Below are positions 25,282 to 33,564 of a stretch of DNA of 64,000 bases, piece after piece. The stretch's first letter is position 1, and each line of letters begins with the position of its first letter. The DNA is from UA16 sp965661575. Lineage in GTDB: Bacteria; Bacteroidota; Bacteroidia; Flavobacteriales_D; Sanyastnellaceae. The stretch lies in contig CBFIEJ010000002.1 in NCBI GenBank assembly GCA_965661575.1, positions 39,508 through 103,507 of the forward strand. The letters run 5' to 3'. The position numbers and the translations under genes are program-made. Under the pieces are notes generated by a model. The model had not been told where the DNA came from, did not search any database, and saw only the letters and a list, made by a program, of their open reading frames with translations.

Positions 25282-26082
25282 CTAGCGTATCGGGTGAAAG
25301 CGGGAGGCCCAAAGTCCACCGACGCGCAAGCTCATTGAGTTGTAGATCAAAGGAAGTCCTGTTTCTCGGCTTCGAATCTGCAGCCCAATGCTTTTTAAAA
25401 GACCATCTCCTGCCGCGCAGTCCCACTCCATGTATGATCCTGATCGCACATGGACATCTGCTTGCCCGGTAACGATTTGACAAAATTTGAGGGCGCCGCT
25501 CACGGGCTTGCTTGTGAATTCGTCGGCATTCAGCCCTTCGGGAAGCAAATCAGGCCAGGGCATGCTCTCGTTCCAACTGGTCACCAGGAGAAATGGAGCT
25601 GCTGCAGGTTGTTGCTGAATTGCGGTTCGTGTGGTGATTGATGCGATGGAACAAGTGAACGGTAAAATACCTTCTGCGCCTGCATAGATTGTGTCCGCGA
25701 GGGGATCTGCAATCACGCCCAAAAAGGGTCCGTCTTGGTCACAAAGCGCAATGTTGACTGCAAATCCCGATCGTCTTTTTAGGTAAGATTCTGTTCCGTC
25801 TAATGGGTCGACAAGCCAGAATAGAGGCCAGTCTTTGCGTTCGCTAAAAGCTGGAAGAACTCCTTCTTCGCTGATGATGGGGATGTCTGTTTTCGCCAAG
25901 ATTTCTTGAATGATCTGGTGACTTTCCATGTCCACTGATGAGACCAAGCTCCCATCACGTTTAGCTCGGATCACCAACGATTCGTTCTGTTCTTGCAAGT
26001 GATTGAGCAGTTCAAGACTGGCTGCAGCTGCAGCTTTCAGGGCCAACTCCAAGTGATGCTCCGTTTTTTTTGAATCATTCAT
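25282..26082 (-). CDS. cysQ: CysQ-type 3'(2'),5'-bisphosphate nucleotidase (inositol monophosphatase family)
   Basis: Hydrolyses 3'-phosphoadenosine 5'-phosphate left by sulfate assimilation or sulfotransfer. 266 residues with the family's Mg sites: 'PIISEEGV' (Glu), 'LVDPLDGTESYLKR' (Asp-Pro-Leu-Asp-Gly-Thr) and 'MEWDCAAGDGLL'. The 'GTESYL' variant after DPLDGT is common in CysQ. Convergent with rsgA (three bases apart), and divergent from the riboswitch-controlled receptor gene. Other IMPase-family substrates cannot be excluded. Confidence 0.85.
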   Translation of the reverse strand: MNDSKKTEHHLELALKAAAAASLELLNHLQEQNESLVIRAKRDGSLVSSVDMESHQIIQEILAKTDIPIISEEGVLPAFSERKDWPLFWLVDPLDGTESYLKRRSGFAVNIALCDQDGPFLGVIADPLADTIYAGAEGILPFTCSIASITTRTAIQQQPAAAPFLLVTSWNESMPWPDLLPEGLNADEFTSKPVSGALKFCQIVTGQADVHVRSGSYMEWDCAAGDGLLKSIGLQIRSRETGLPLIYNSMSLRVGGLWASRFHPIR

Positions 26083-26114
26083 TTGCTTTGCAAGGTATTC
26101 AATGTATAGTTTTG
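26083..26114 (+). promoter_or_regulatory. Promoter in front of the TPP riboswitch
   Basis: The -33 part reads TTGCTTTG (26083-26090), close to TTGnnTTTG. After a 16-base spacer the -7 box TAGTTTTG (26107-26114) is an exact TAnnTTTG match. Transcription would begin near 26120, right at the 5' edge of the aptamer. Confidence 0.7.
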
Positions 26115-26116
26115 CT

Positions 26117-26203
26117 TCGGCGCAGGGGTGCCTCCATTTTTTTGGAGTGCTGAGATGATACCCTCATAACCTGACCGGGCAATACCGGTAGGGGAGCAGG
26201 CCG
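26117..26203 (+). promoter_or_regulatory. Thiamine pyrophosphate (TPP) riboswitch aptamer
   Basis: All conserved THI-box blocks are present in order: 'GGGGTGCC' (26125-26132), a variable stem CTCCA-TTTTTT-TGGAG, 'GCTGAGATGATACCC' (the CUGAGA pyrimidine-binding loop), 'AACCTGACCGGGCAATACCGG' trimmed here as AACCTGA then CCGG-GCAATA-CCGG, and 'GTAGGGGAGCA'. The closing stem joins GGC near 26119 with GCC near 26201. It precedes a TonB-dependent receptor gene, which it should switch off when TPP is abundant. Confidence 0.93.
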
Positions 26204-26211
26204 TTTCGTGG

Positions 26212-26258
26212 CGACCTTGTCGTGCACGCACTGCGTCATAAAGATTTAAAATCACGAC
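26212..26258 (+). promoter_or_regulatory. Candidate expression platform of the TPP riboswitch
   Basis: GTCGTG (26219-26224) is complementary to CACGAC (26253-26258), two bases before the start codon, so a hairpin could hide the translation start. The same GTCG (26219-26222) can instead pair with CGAC (26212-26215). The two pairings exclude each other, as expected for a translational switch. No T-run follows, so a transcription terminator is not likely. Confidence 0.45.
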
Positions 26259-26260
26259 GC

Positions 26261-28570
26261 ATGTCACAATCAACAACCTCTTTTCTCTTCGCTGCTCTGG
26301 CATTGTTTTTTGTTCCTTTCACCGCGGAAGGTCAGGAATCTGATCAATCCAAAGCAGATTCAATTTTGCGCATGGTGGAACTGCTCCCCGCTACGGTTTC
26401 TGCGATCCAAAATCCCGATCGTGCGCCTTACGCCAAGCAGCGAATCGATGCCGCTGAGTTGGCGAAGCGAGACGCCTCGATGGACCTTCCATTTCTATTG
26501 CGATTTACGCCGTCTTTAATCGTGACCTCTGACGCTGGTGCGGGAGTGGGATACACGTCCATGCGCATTCGAGGGTCGGATCAAACGCACATCAACGTGA
26601 CCATCAACGGTGTCACCCTCAATGACGCTGAATCTCATCAGGTGTATTGGGTGGATTTGCCTGATTTAGCGAGCAGCATTGATGAACTTGAAATTCAAAG
26701 AGGGGTGGGCAGTTCTTCCAATGGCCCTGGTGCATTTGGCGCAACGGTTTCGCTCAATACGATGAATTTTGATGCCAAGGCCGGGGGGGAAATGGTGCTC
26801 AGTGGAGGTTCCTTTGGGACCTTGCGATCCATGGTCAAATGGTCCACCGGCGAATTGGGATCGGGATTTTTCATCGAAGGCCGTGCGTCTCGAATCCTTT
26901 CGGATGGTTACATGGATCGATCAAAGAGTGACCTGTCCAGTTTGCAGGTTGGGCTCGGTTATCGTTGGGATTCGGGGCATTTGGCTTACAGTGCTATGCT
27001 CGGAAACGAACGAACGCAGCAAGCTTGGTTTGGTGTTCCACGCGTTGGTTTGTCAGGGGACTCTGCAGCCATCGTTGCTTGGGCAGCCGGCTCTTCTGAA
27101 TACGGTTACGGGGAAGATGAAGAGCGTATTTCTGACCTGATTGCGCGTGGCCGCCAGCACAATTATTATCGTTACGCCGATCAAGTGGACGATTATCGTC
27201 AGGATCATCACCAGTTGCACTTGAGCCAAGATTGGGGTGCATGGGATGTGGGTTCTACGGTTCATTACACCAAAGGCGCAGGTTTCTATGAGCAATTCAA
27301 GAACGATGAGGACTTTGGGTTGTATGGTTCGGGTCCTTTGGGGCTTGCGGATTCCTCAATCACAACGGGTGATGTGATTCGAAGGCGTTGGCTCGACAAT
27401 GATTTTTATGGAGTGCTGGTGCAGGCGAATCGAGAATTGGAACGCCTGTCGCTGCAATTGGGAGCTGGCGCATTTGACTACGTTGGAGATCACTTCGGAG
27501 TTCCGATTTGGATGGAGTATGGTGCTTCGAACCTGATGCCGACGGACCGCTATTATGACAATAGAGGAACAAAGTCAGATCGGTATGCCTTTTCGGCGTT
27601 GTCATCACAAGCTTTTGACGGTAAAATGCAATGGAGAGGTGAACTCCAAGTGCGTCAGGTGGAGTACAAAGTCATGGGTACGGACAATGATCTTCGCAGC
27701 TTGCAGGTGGATACGACCATGTCATTTGTCAATCCGAAAATCGGCGCTGATTGGTTGTTAGATGACGCCAATCGCATGTTTGTATCCCTTGCTCGCGGTA
27801 GCAGGGAGCCCGTGCGCAACGATTTTATCGATCGCGCAATTGAGGCATATCCCAAAGCAGAAACGCTGACTGACCTGGAATTGGGTTGGGAACACGGCAC
27901 TTCAAATTGGAGCATAGAAGCAGTAGCTTATCACATGCGATACCAGAATCAACTTGTATTGACTGGAGCTTTGAATGATGTGGGCTCACCGGTTCGAGTG
28001 AATGTAGATTCAAGCCAAAGAACTGGATTGGAGTTGAGTTGCAACTGGCGCCCAGGGGGAGGGTTTACGTGGTTTGGAACGGCCACCAGATCCAGCAATA
28101 CCATCGATGCGTTCAACGAGACACTCGTGGATTACGGGACCGATGAAGCATCCATTGTGGCTGTGCGACATGAAAATTCGAACATCAGCTTTTCTCCCGA
28201 GATAACAGCCGCCTCTGTAGCTACAATGGAATTTTGGAACCGCAGCAACTCTGTGCATTCCACCTCGGCATCTTTGGAGTGGAGTGCTCGTTATGTGGGT
28301 AAGCAGTACCTCGACAATACGTCCAATGAGAATCGAGCACTGCCGGCTTACACTGTCAATGATTTTCGTCTCCGATGGATTCGAAATCGAACTGCGGCGG
28401 GCAGCATTGCTTTTTCAGCGCACGTTCGAAATTTCTTGAATGCCGAATACAGCGCCAACGGTTATACGTACAGTTACCTGTACGGCGGTCTGGACGCCAT
28501 GACCACGGAGGTATACCTTTATCCCCAAGCGGGAATGCACGGAATGGTTTCTTTGGAAATCAACTTTTAA
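26261..28570 (+). CDS. TonB-dependent outer-membrane receptor, probable thiamine or thiamine-precursor uptake
   Basis: 769 residues from the ATG. Signal peptide (hydrophobic 'FLFAALALFFVPFTAEG'), plug domain at about residues 45-170 ('TPSLIVTSDAGAGVGYTSMR', 'IRGSDQTHINVTINGVTLND', 'LEIQRGVGSSSNGPGAFGA'), then a 22-strand-type barrel ending in a terminal Phe ('MVSLEINF'). No carboxypeptidase-like N-terminal domain is present. Barrel sequence alone would not reveal the substrate, but the TPP riboswitch directly upstream makes thiamine, TPP or a pyrimidine/thiazole precursor the most likely ligand; TPP-controlled TonB receptors are known in Bacteroides. No inner-membrane thiamine permease or thi biosynthetic gene is adjacent. 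Confidence 0.85.
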   Translation: MSQSTTSFLFAALALFFVPFTAEGQESDQSKADSILRMVELLPATVSAIQNPDRAPYAKQRIDAAELAKRDASMDLPFLLRFTPSLIVTSDAGAGVGYTSMRIRGSDQTHINVTINGVTLNDAESHQVYWVDLPDLASSIDELEIQRGVGSSSNGPGAFGATVSLNTMNFDAKAGGEMVLSGGSFGTLRSMVKWSTGELGSGFFIEGRASRILSDGYMDRSKSDLSSLQVGLGYRWDSGHLAYSAMLGNERTQQAWFGVPRVGLSGDSAAIVAWAAGSSEYGYGEDEERISDLIARGRQHNYYRYADQVDDYRQDHHQLHLSQDWGAWDVGSTVHYTKGAGFYEQFKNDEDFGLYGSGPLGLADSSITTGDVIRRRWLDNDFYGVLVQANRELERLSLQLGAGAFDYVGDHFGVPIWMEYGASNLMPTDRYYDNRGTKSDRYAFSALSSQAFDGKMQWRGELQVRQVEYKVMGTDNDLRSLQVDTTMSFVNPKIGADWLLDDANRMFVSLARGSREPVRNDFIDRAIEAYPKAETLTDLELGWEHGTSNWSIEAVAYHMRYQNQLVLTGALNDVGSPVRVNVDSSQRTGLELSCNWRPGGGFTWFGTATRSSNTIDAFNETLVDYGTDEASIVAVRHENSNISFSPEITAASVATMEFWNRSNSVHSTSASLEWSARYVGKQYLDNTSNENRALPAYTVNDFRLRWIRNRTAAGSIAFSAHVRNFLNAEYSANGYTYSYLYGGLDAMTTEVYLYPQAGMHGMVSLEINF

Positions 28571-28578
28571 CACTGAGG

Positions 28579-29337
28579 TCAAACCATTTGAGACGCCTGT
28601 GAAAATCCGCTGGGGTCGGGCAGCCAGTTGAGGTCGTTGGGCTGCTTTTCTATGGCATTGCCAATGACAACGACATCTGCACCAGCACTCCAAGCGGCGG
28701 TCACGGAGGCGGCGTCCTTGAAGCCTCCTCCTACAATCAACGGACAGGATGTGTTTTCCTTGATGCCGGCGATGATGGAAGCCGTCACAGATTGAGACGC
28801 TCCACTACCTGCATCGGTGAACAAAACACGCAGTCCCAACATTTCTCCAGCAACTGCAGTAGCTGCAGCTATTTCCGGTTTGTTCAGGGGGATGGGCAAG
28901 GTCTGACTCATGTACGCAGCTGTGGTCAATGCGCCATCGCCAAACAGCATGTAACCCGTGGGGACAGTTTCAATTCCCATTCGGCGTATACGCATCGCAG
29001 CTTCGACATGCCGTCCGATAAGTAGCTCGGGATTTCGACCTGAGATGAGTGATAAAAAAAGCAATGCGTCTGCTCCTTTGGCTACCTGGTCCGGGGAGCC
29101 TGGAAAAATAGTGATCGGACCATTAAATCGTTCTCGAACTGTTTGGATGATGTCGGCAACGTTTTGCTTAATCAGCAGGCTTCCACCGATGAAGACGTCG
29201 GTGATTGCTGATTGCTCCAAGCGTTCTAGAAAACGAAACCACTCTCTGCCTGATGGCAGGTCGTCTGGATCAAGCAGGGCCGCGAGTCTTTTCTTGCCAA
29301 GTCCTTGGTCTCGCTCCAGATTTTCTAACCAACTCAT
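28579..29337 (-). CDS. Geranylgeranylglyceryl/heptaprenylglyceryl phosphate synthase (GGGPS/PcrB family)
   Basis: 252 residues from the ATG that overlaps the upstream hydrolase stop. TIM-barrel prenyltransferase: 'AALLDPDDLP' at the start, 'DVFIGGSLL' with the Gly-Gly-Ser loop, 'PITIFPGSPDQVAKGADALL' (phosphate/prenyl site), 'TGYMLFGDGA', 'VLFTDAGSGASQSV' and the phosphate-binding 'LIVGGGFKDAASVTAAWSAG'. Enzymes of this family join a polyprenyl diphosphate to glycerol-1-phosphate through an ether bond, as in archaeal lipids; Bacteroidota have members that act like GGGPS. The product and its use in this organism are unknown. Confidence 0.88.
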   Translation of the reverse strand: MSWLENLERDQGLGKKRLAALLDPDDLPSGREWFRFLERLEQSAITDVFIGGSLLIKQNVADIIQTVRERFNGPITIFPGSPDQVAKGADALLFLSLISGRNPELLIGRHVEAAMRIRRMGIETVPTGYMLFGDGALTTAAYMSQTLPIPLNKPEIAAATAVAGEMLGLRVLFTDAGSGASQSVTASIIAGIKENTSCPLIVGGGFKDAASVTAAWSAGADVVVIGNAIEKQPNDLNWLPDPSGFSQASQMV

Positions 29338-30227
29338 GACGGAAAGATACGATGAATCATTTTTTGGACCGTGGACGGTTTGAGCATTCCGTGGCCGGTG
29401 GGCAGAAGGTGAAAATGTATACTGGGGTTGGCCTTTGTGAGTTTTTGCAGCTTCTGGCCATTGGCAGCTGGAATGATTCGGTCGTGGGCTCCAAAAGCGA
29501 GGTCCATTCTTCCAGGCCAAGCCGTCAATGTTTGAGCAATCTTCTGGTGCGTCGGCCAACAAAGCCGATGAGCGCGCCACCCAAGCCAGACCATCATTCG
29601 CATGCTGTGGTTCGAAATGTGAAACGCACAGAAGCCATGCAGGTGTTGAGAAATGATTCTTCTTTTGAGCAGCAAGTCGTTGCATCGGATCACAAAATCA
29701 GCATGCCTGTCAATGCTGAACCAAATCAGTTTGCCCAATTTCGAGTGAACTGTTAACTGGTAAAAAGGGGATTTCTTCAAGCCATCAGGTGCAAGCAGTG
29801 TGACTCGGCTCCACATATTTGGTGATTCGGTGAAAAGTGAGAGCGCAATCCGCCCCCCAATGCTGTAGCCCAAGAGGTCGTAATCCGGGGCCCTAACACC
29901 TTCTTTTGTGGCAATTTCAAGAAGTATTTGATTGAGTGTGGAAGGATGCAGAGGTGCGTCGGGAGCGAGTTTTGCGTCTGTTGGCCCTGATTCGCCGTGG
30001 TGGGGCAAATGCACAGAAATCATCGTGCCTTTGGAGGGCCATTGTTCGGCTAGTATGGTCAAGTCTTCGAGGGGGCGAGCGAATCCGTGAAAGGCAAACA
30101 GGGTCCGCGGAGTTTCATTTGCGGTAGCGTCTTTCCCAGAAATAGGCACGAGAGCATATTCGATACGCCATCCATGACTGGTGTGAGACTTGCGAGGGAT
30201 TTTATGTTCATTAAGAGCGAATTCCAC
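29334..30227 (-). CDS. Alpha/beta hydrolase
   Basis: 297 residues. Alpha/beta-hydrolase marks: oxyanion 'LFAFHGFARPLED', the nucleophile elbow 'LLGYSIGGRIAL' (Ser), an acid region 'DLAFGAHDRIIP' and the catalytic His near 'LPTGHGMLKP'. No signal peptide, so cytoplasmic. Substrate unknown. Its stop overlaps the start of the GGGP synthase gene (ATGA), so the two are translated together and may share a lipid-related pathway; that link is inferred from position only. Confidence 0.8.
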   Translation of the reverse strand: MEFALNEHKIPRKSHTSHGWRIEYALVPISGKDATANETPRTLFAFHGFARPLEDLTILAEQWPSKGTMISVHLPHHGESGPTDAKLAPDAPLHPSTLNQILLEIATKEGVRAPDYDLLGYSIGGRIALSLFTESPNMWSRVTLLAPDGLKKSPFYQLTVHSKLGKLIWFSIDRHADFVIRCNDLLLKRRIISQHLHGFCAFHISNHSMRMMVWLGWRAHRLCWPTHQKIAQTLTAWPGRMDLAFGAHDRIIPAANGQKLQKLTKANPSIHFHLLPTGHGMLKPSTVQKMIHRIFPS

Positions 30228-30334
30228 GTTGCAAATGTCGTGTGGTTTGATTCAAATCAGCTGTAGGAGCATTGCATGTTCAAAAGCAGGGCAAATTGTG
30301 GAAGAAATTATCCGAATGATATGACGAGAGCCTT

Positions 30335-30342
30335 TAATTTTG
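30335..30342 (+). promoter_or_regulatory. -7 promoter box of carB
   Basis: TAATTTTG is an exact TAnnTTTG match, about 75 bases before the carB ATG. No clear -33 TTTG is seen at 17-23 bases. The start codon itself is preceded by a run of ten A, typical of A-rich start regions in this phylum. Confidence 0.4.
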
Positions 30343-30416
30343 CCTCCGGTTAATTCATTCGTTTTTTGTGTTCAGTACCCTCCGCCGAAGATTTGTTTTG
30401 GCGGGGTAAAAAAAAA

Positions 30417-33233
30417 ATGCCCAAAGACAAAAGCATCAAATCGATCCTGCTCATCGGGAGTGGACCGATTGTCATTGGACAAGCTTGTGAATTTGATTAT
30501 TCCGGTTCTCAAGCCTCACGTTCGCTCCGAGAAGAGGGCATCGAAGTGATTTTGATCAATTCGAATCCAGCGACCATCATGACGGATCCGGTGACCGCGG
30601 ACCATGTTTATTTAGAACCATTGGAGCCTGCTTCGATCGAGCGGATTTTAAAGAAGCATGATATCGATTCGGTGCTGCCGACCATGGGAGGACAGACCGC
30701 GTTAAACCTCTGCATTCAATGCGATGAGATGGGGTTGTGGGAAGAGTATGGCGTGCGAATGATAGGGGTGGATATTAACGCCATTGAGATTACCGAAAAC
30801 CGAGAACGATTTCGGGGCTTGATGGAGGAGTTGGGCATTGCAATGGCCCCTCAAGCCACCGCCAAAAGCTTTCTGGAAGGAAAGGAGGCGGCTCAGAAAT
30901 TCGGTTTTCCATTGTGTATACGTGCTAGCTACACCCTCGGGGGCGCTGGAGCGAGCATCATTTATGATCCAGAAAAATTTGACGAAGCGCTCACCCGAGG
31001 TCTTCACCTGAGTCCTATCCACGAGGTGATGATTGATAAGGCTGTGATGGGCTGGAAGGAGTATGAGCTGGAGTTGTTACGGGATGCAAACGACAATGTC
31101 ACGATCATTTGCTCCATCGAGAATTTTGATCCGATGGGCATTCATACGGGCGACAGCATTACTGTGGCTCCAGCGATGACGTTGAGTGATACCACCTTCC
31201 AGCGCATGCGTGATATGGCGATTCGCATGATGCGGGAGATTGGCGACTTCGCCGGAGGTTGCAATGTCCAGTTTGCTGTTTCAAATGACGAGAAGGAGGA
31301 CATCATAGCCATTGAGATCAATCCCCGAGTGAGCCGCTCTTCGGCTTTGGCGTCGAAGGCTACCGGTTATCCCATTGCAAAAATTGCCGCGAAGCTTGCC
31401 ATCGGCTATCACTTGGACGAGCTGGCCAATCCCATCACAGGAACGACCAGCGCAATGTTCGAACCGACCATGGACTACGTGGTGGTAAAGGTGCCTCGTT
31501 GGAATTTTGACAAGTTCAAAGGAGCGAATCGCGAACTGGGTTTGCAGATGAAATCCGTTGGAGAAGTGATGGCCATTGGCCGCTCCTTCCAAGAAGCGTT
31601 GCAAAAAGCGGCGCAGTCTCTCGAGATTGGAAGAAATGGGTTGGGTTGCGATGGTCGTGAGTTGCGCGATCAAGACGCCATCATGGATAGTTTGAGCCAC
31701 GCCAGCTGGAATCGTCTTTTTCACCTGTATGATGCGATGAAATTGGGCATTCCAATTCGCAAGATTTATGAAGTCACCAAGATTGATCCGTGGTTCTTGC
31801 GTCAAATCGAGGAATTGGTTCAGTTCGAGGATGAGATTGGGCAATTCGATCTGAATTCGATGCCAAGGTCCCTCATGCTTGAAGCCAAGCAGAAAGGATA
31901 TGCAGATAGACAAATCGCGCACATGCTGGATTGTGTGGAGTCGGAAGTTCATGCGCATCGTCTTTCTCAAGGAATCACTCGGACTTACAAGTTGGTCGAT
32001 ACTTGTGCCGCAGAGTTTGAGGCGAAGACGCCTTACTACTACTCGACGTTTGAGGACGAGAATGAGAGCATTCGAACAGACCGAAAAAAAATTGTGGTGC
32101 TAGGAAGCGGTCCAAATCGCATTGGACAGGGCATTGAGTTTGATTACTGTTGCGTACACGGAGTGCTAGCAGCGAAGGAATGCGGTTATGAGACCATCAT
32201 GATCAATTGCAATCCAGAAACCGTTTCAACAGACTCGGATACGGCGGACAAATTGTATTTCGAGCCTGTATTCTGGGAACACATCTACGATATCATCTTG
32301 CATGAGAAGCCCGAAGGTGTGATTGTTCAATTCGGCGGTCAGACGGCACTTAAACTCGCTGAAAAACTCGAGCGATTTGGTATCCCAATCGTGGGGACAA
32401 GCTACCGCGCCTTGGATTTGGCAGAAGATCGGGGTTCATTTTCGACGCTTTTGCGAGATCAGGAGGTGCCTTATCCTGAATTTGGGGTGGTAGAAACGGC
32501 GGACGAAGCCAATGCCCTGAGCAAGACTCTCGGATTTCCTCTATTGGTGAGACCTAGTTATGTTCTTGGCGGACAGCGAATGAAGATAGTCATCAACGAG
32601 GATGAACTCGAGCGGCATGTCATTGATATTTTCCGGGATATGCCCGACAATAAGGTCTTGCTCGATCATTACCTGGATGGTGCAATCGAATGTGAAGCGG
32701 ATGCCATCTGTGATGGCGATGAGGTGCGAATCATTGGGATCATGCAGCATATCGAGCCCGCGGGCATTCATAGTGGAGATAGTTACGCTGTATTGCCTCC
32801 ATACAATCTTGGAGACTTGATCATTTCTCAGATTGAGGAGTACACGAAGCGCATAGCTCTTGCACTGGAAACAGTGGGATTGATCAACATTCAGTTCGCG
32901 GTCAAAGACGATAAGGTTTATATCATAGAGGCTAACCCGCGCGCATCAAGGACTGTACCGTTCATCGCAAAAGCATACGGTCAGCCGTATGTTAATCATG
33001 CAGCTAAAGTCATGATGGGTGAGGCGAAATTGAAGGATTTGCCATACAACCCGCAGTTGGACGGCTATGCGGTGAAAATTCCGGTATTTTCTTATGAGAA
33101 ATTCCCAGAGGTCAATAAGGAATTGGGTCCAGAGATGAAGTCGACAGGGGAGGGCATTCGATTCATTCCCGACTTGCGCGATCCCTTTTTTCGCAAGGTA
33201 TACAGTGAGCGAAATCTATACCTGAGCAAGTGA
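30417..33233 (+). CDS. carB: CarB, carbamoyl-phosphate synthase large subunit
   Basis: 938 residues from the ATG after the A-run; an upstream in-frame TTG would add 17 non-homologous residues. Makes carbamoyl phosphate for pyrimidines and arginine from bicarbonate, ammonia from CarA, and two ATP. Two tandem synthetase halves each have a preATP-grasp motif ('LLIGSGPIVIGQACEFDYSG' and 'VVLGSGPNRIGQGIEFDYC') and an ATP-grasp domain ('FAGGCNVQFAVSND' with 'IEINPRVSRSSALASKATGY'; 'INIQFAVKDDKVYIIEANPR'). The oligomerisation region lies between. The sequence ends shortly after the second ATP-grasp domain, without the ~140-residue allosteric MGS-like domain of the E. coli protein. carA is not adjacent. 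Confidence 0.95.
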   Translation: MPKDKSIKSILLIGSGPIVIGQACEFDYSGSQASRSLREEGIEVILINSNPATIMTDPVTADHVYLEPLEPASIERILKKHDIDSVLPTMGGQTALNLCIQCDEMGLWEEYGVRMIGVDINAIEITENRERFRGLMEELGIAMAPQATAKSFLEGKEAAQKFGFPLCIRASYTLGGAGASIIYDPEKFDEALTRGLHLSPIHEVMIDKAVMGWKEYELELLRDANDNVTIICSIENFDPMGIHTGDSITVAPAMTLSDTTFQRMRDMAIRMMREIGDFAGGCNVQFAVSNDEKEDIIAIEINPRVSRSSALASKATGYPIAKIAAKLAIGYHLDELANPITGTTSAMFEPTMDYVVVKVPRWNFDKFKGANRELGLQMKSVGEVMAIGRSFQEALQKAAQSLEIGRNGLGCDGRELRDQDAIMDSLSHASWNRLFHLYDAMKLGIPIRKIYEVTKIDPWFLRQIEELVQFEDEIGQFDLNSMPRSLMLEAKQKGYADRQIAHMLDCVESEVHAHRLSQGITRTYKLVDTCAAEFEAKTPYYYSTFEDENESIRTDRKKIVVLGSGPNRIGQGIEFDYCCVHGVLAAKECGYETIMINCNPETVSTDSDTADKLYFEPVFWEHIYDIILHEKPEGVIVQFGGQTALKLAEKLERFGIPIVGTSYRALDLAEDRGSFSTLLRDQEVPYPEFGVVETADEANALSKTLGFPLLVRPSYVLGGQRMKIVINEDELERHVIDIFRDMPDNKVLLDHYLDGAIECEADAICDGDEVRIIGIMQHIEPAGIHSGDSYAVLPPYNLGDLIISQIEEYTKRIALALETVGLINIQFAVKDDKVYIIEANPRASRTVPFIAKAYGQPYVNHAAKVMMGEAKLKDLPYNPQLDGYAVKIPVFSYEKFPEVNKELGPEMKSTGEGIRFIPDLRDPFFRKVYSERNLYLSK

Positions 33234-33234
33234 C

Positions 33235-33453
33235 ATGCTGGCTGGATTGATTCGGACATTGGGCACCATCATCATGGTGTGGTTTGTATTCCGCTGGTTG
33301 GATCGAATGTTCGGCGGTCGTCGCCGGCGAACGAGAAATACGGATGCGAATCCAAAATCCGGTGCAAATGCGGGTGGGAATTCCACCCAAGCACCCCAGC
33401 CGAAAGACACCAAACTGGGCGATTACATCGACTTTGAAGAGGTCGATGATTGA
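33235..33453 (+). CDS. DUF4834-family small membrane protein
   Basis: 72 residues, starting two bases after the carB stop. One N-terminal hydrophobic helix ('GLIRTLGTIIMVWFVFRWLD'), then a basic RRRR patch, a disordered Asn/Gly/Gln-rich linker and an acidic end 'DYIDFEEVDD'. This is the layout of Bacteroidota DUF4834 proteins. Function unknown; probably cotranscribed with carB. Confidence 0.75.
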   Translation: MLAGLIRTLGTIIMVWFVFRWLDRMFGGRRRRTRNTDANPKSGANAGGNSTQAPQPKDTKLGDYIDFEEVDD

Positions 33454-33564
33454 TTGCGGTAAGCAATAAGTATTGCACGGGGTGGCGTGAAGTCATTCGC
33501 GCTTCAACGCAAAAAGTCCCCTGTATTCTGTGCTAACTTGCTCTGAATTCAACGGTAGAAACGA

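Noticed and set aside
29338..29685. Upstream extension of the GGGP synthase
   Set aside because: It is the antisense-free shadow of the hydrolase gene in another frame; the ATG at 29337 matches the family start.
30366..30416. TTG start giving CarB 17 extra residues
   Set aside because: The extra residues show no similarity to CarB starts; the ATG after the ten-A run begins exactly at the conserved part, and the extension would lie in the A/T-rich leader.
33454..33564. Terminator after the DUF4834 gene
   Set aside because: A weak GAAG/CTTC pairing is present but without a G/C-rich stem or T-run.
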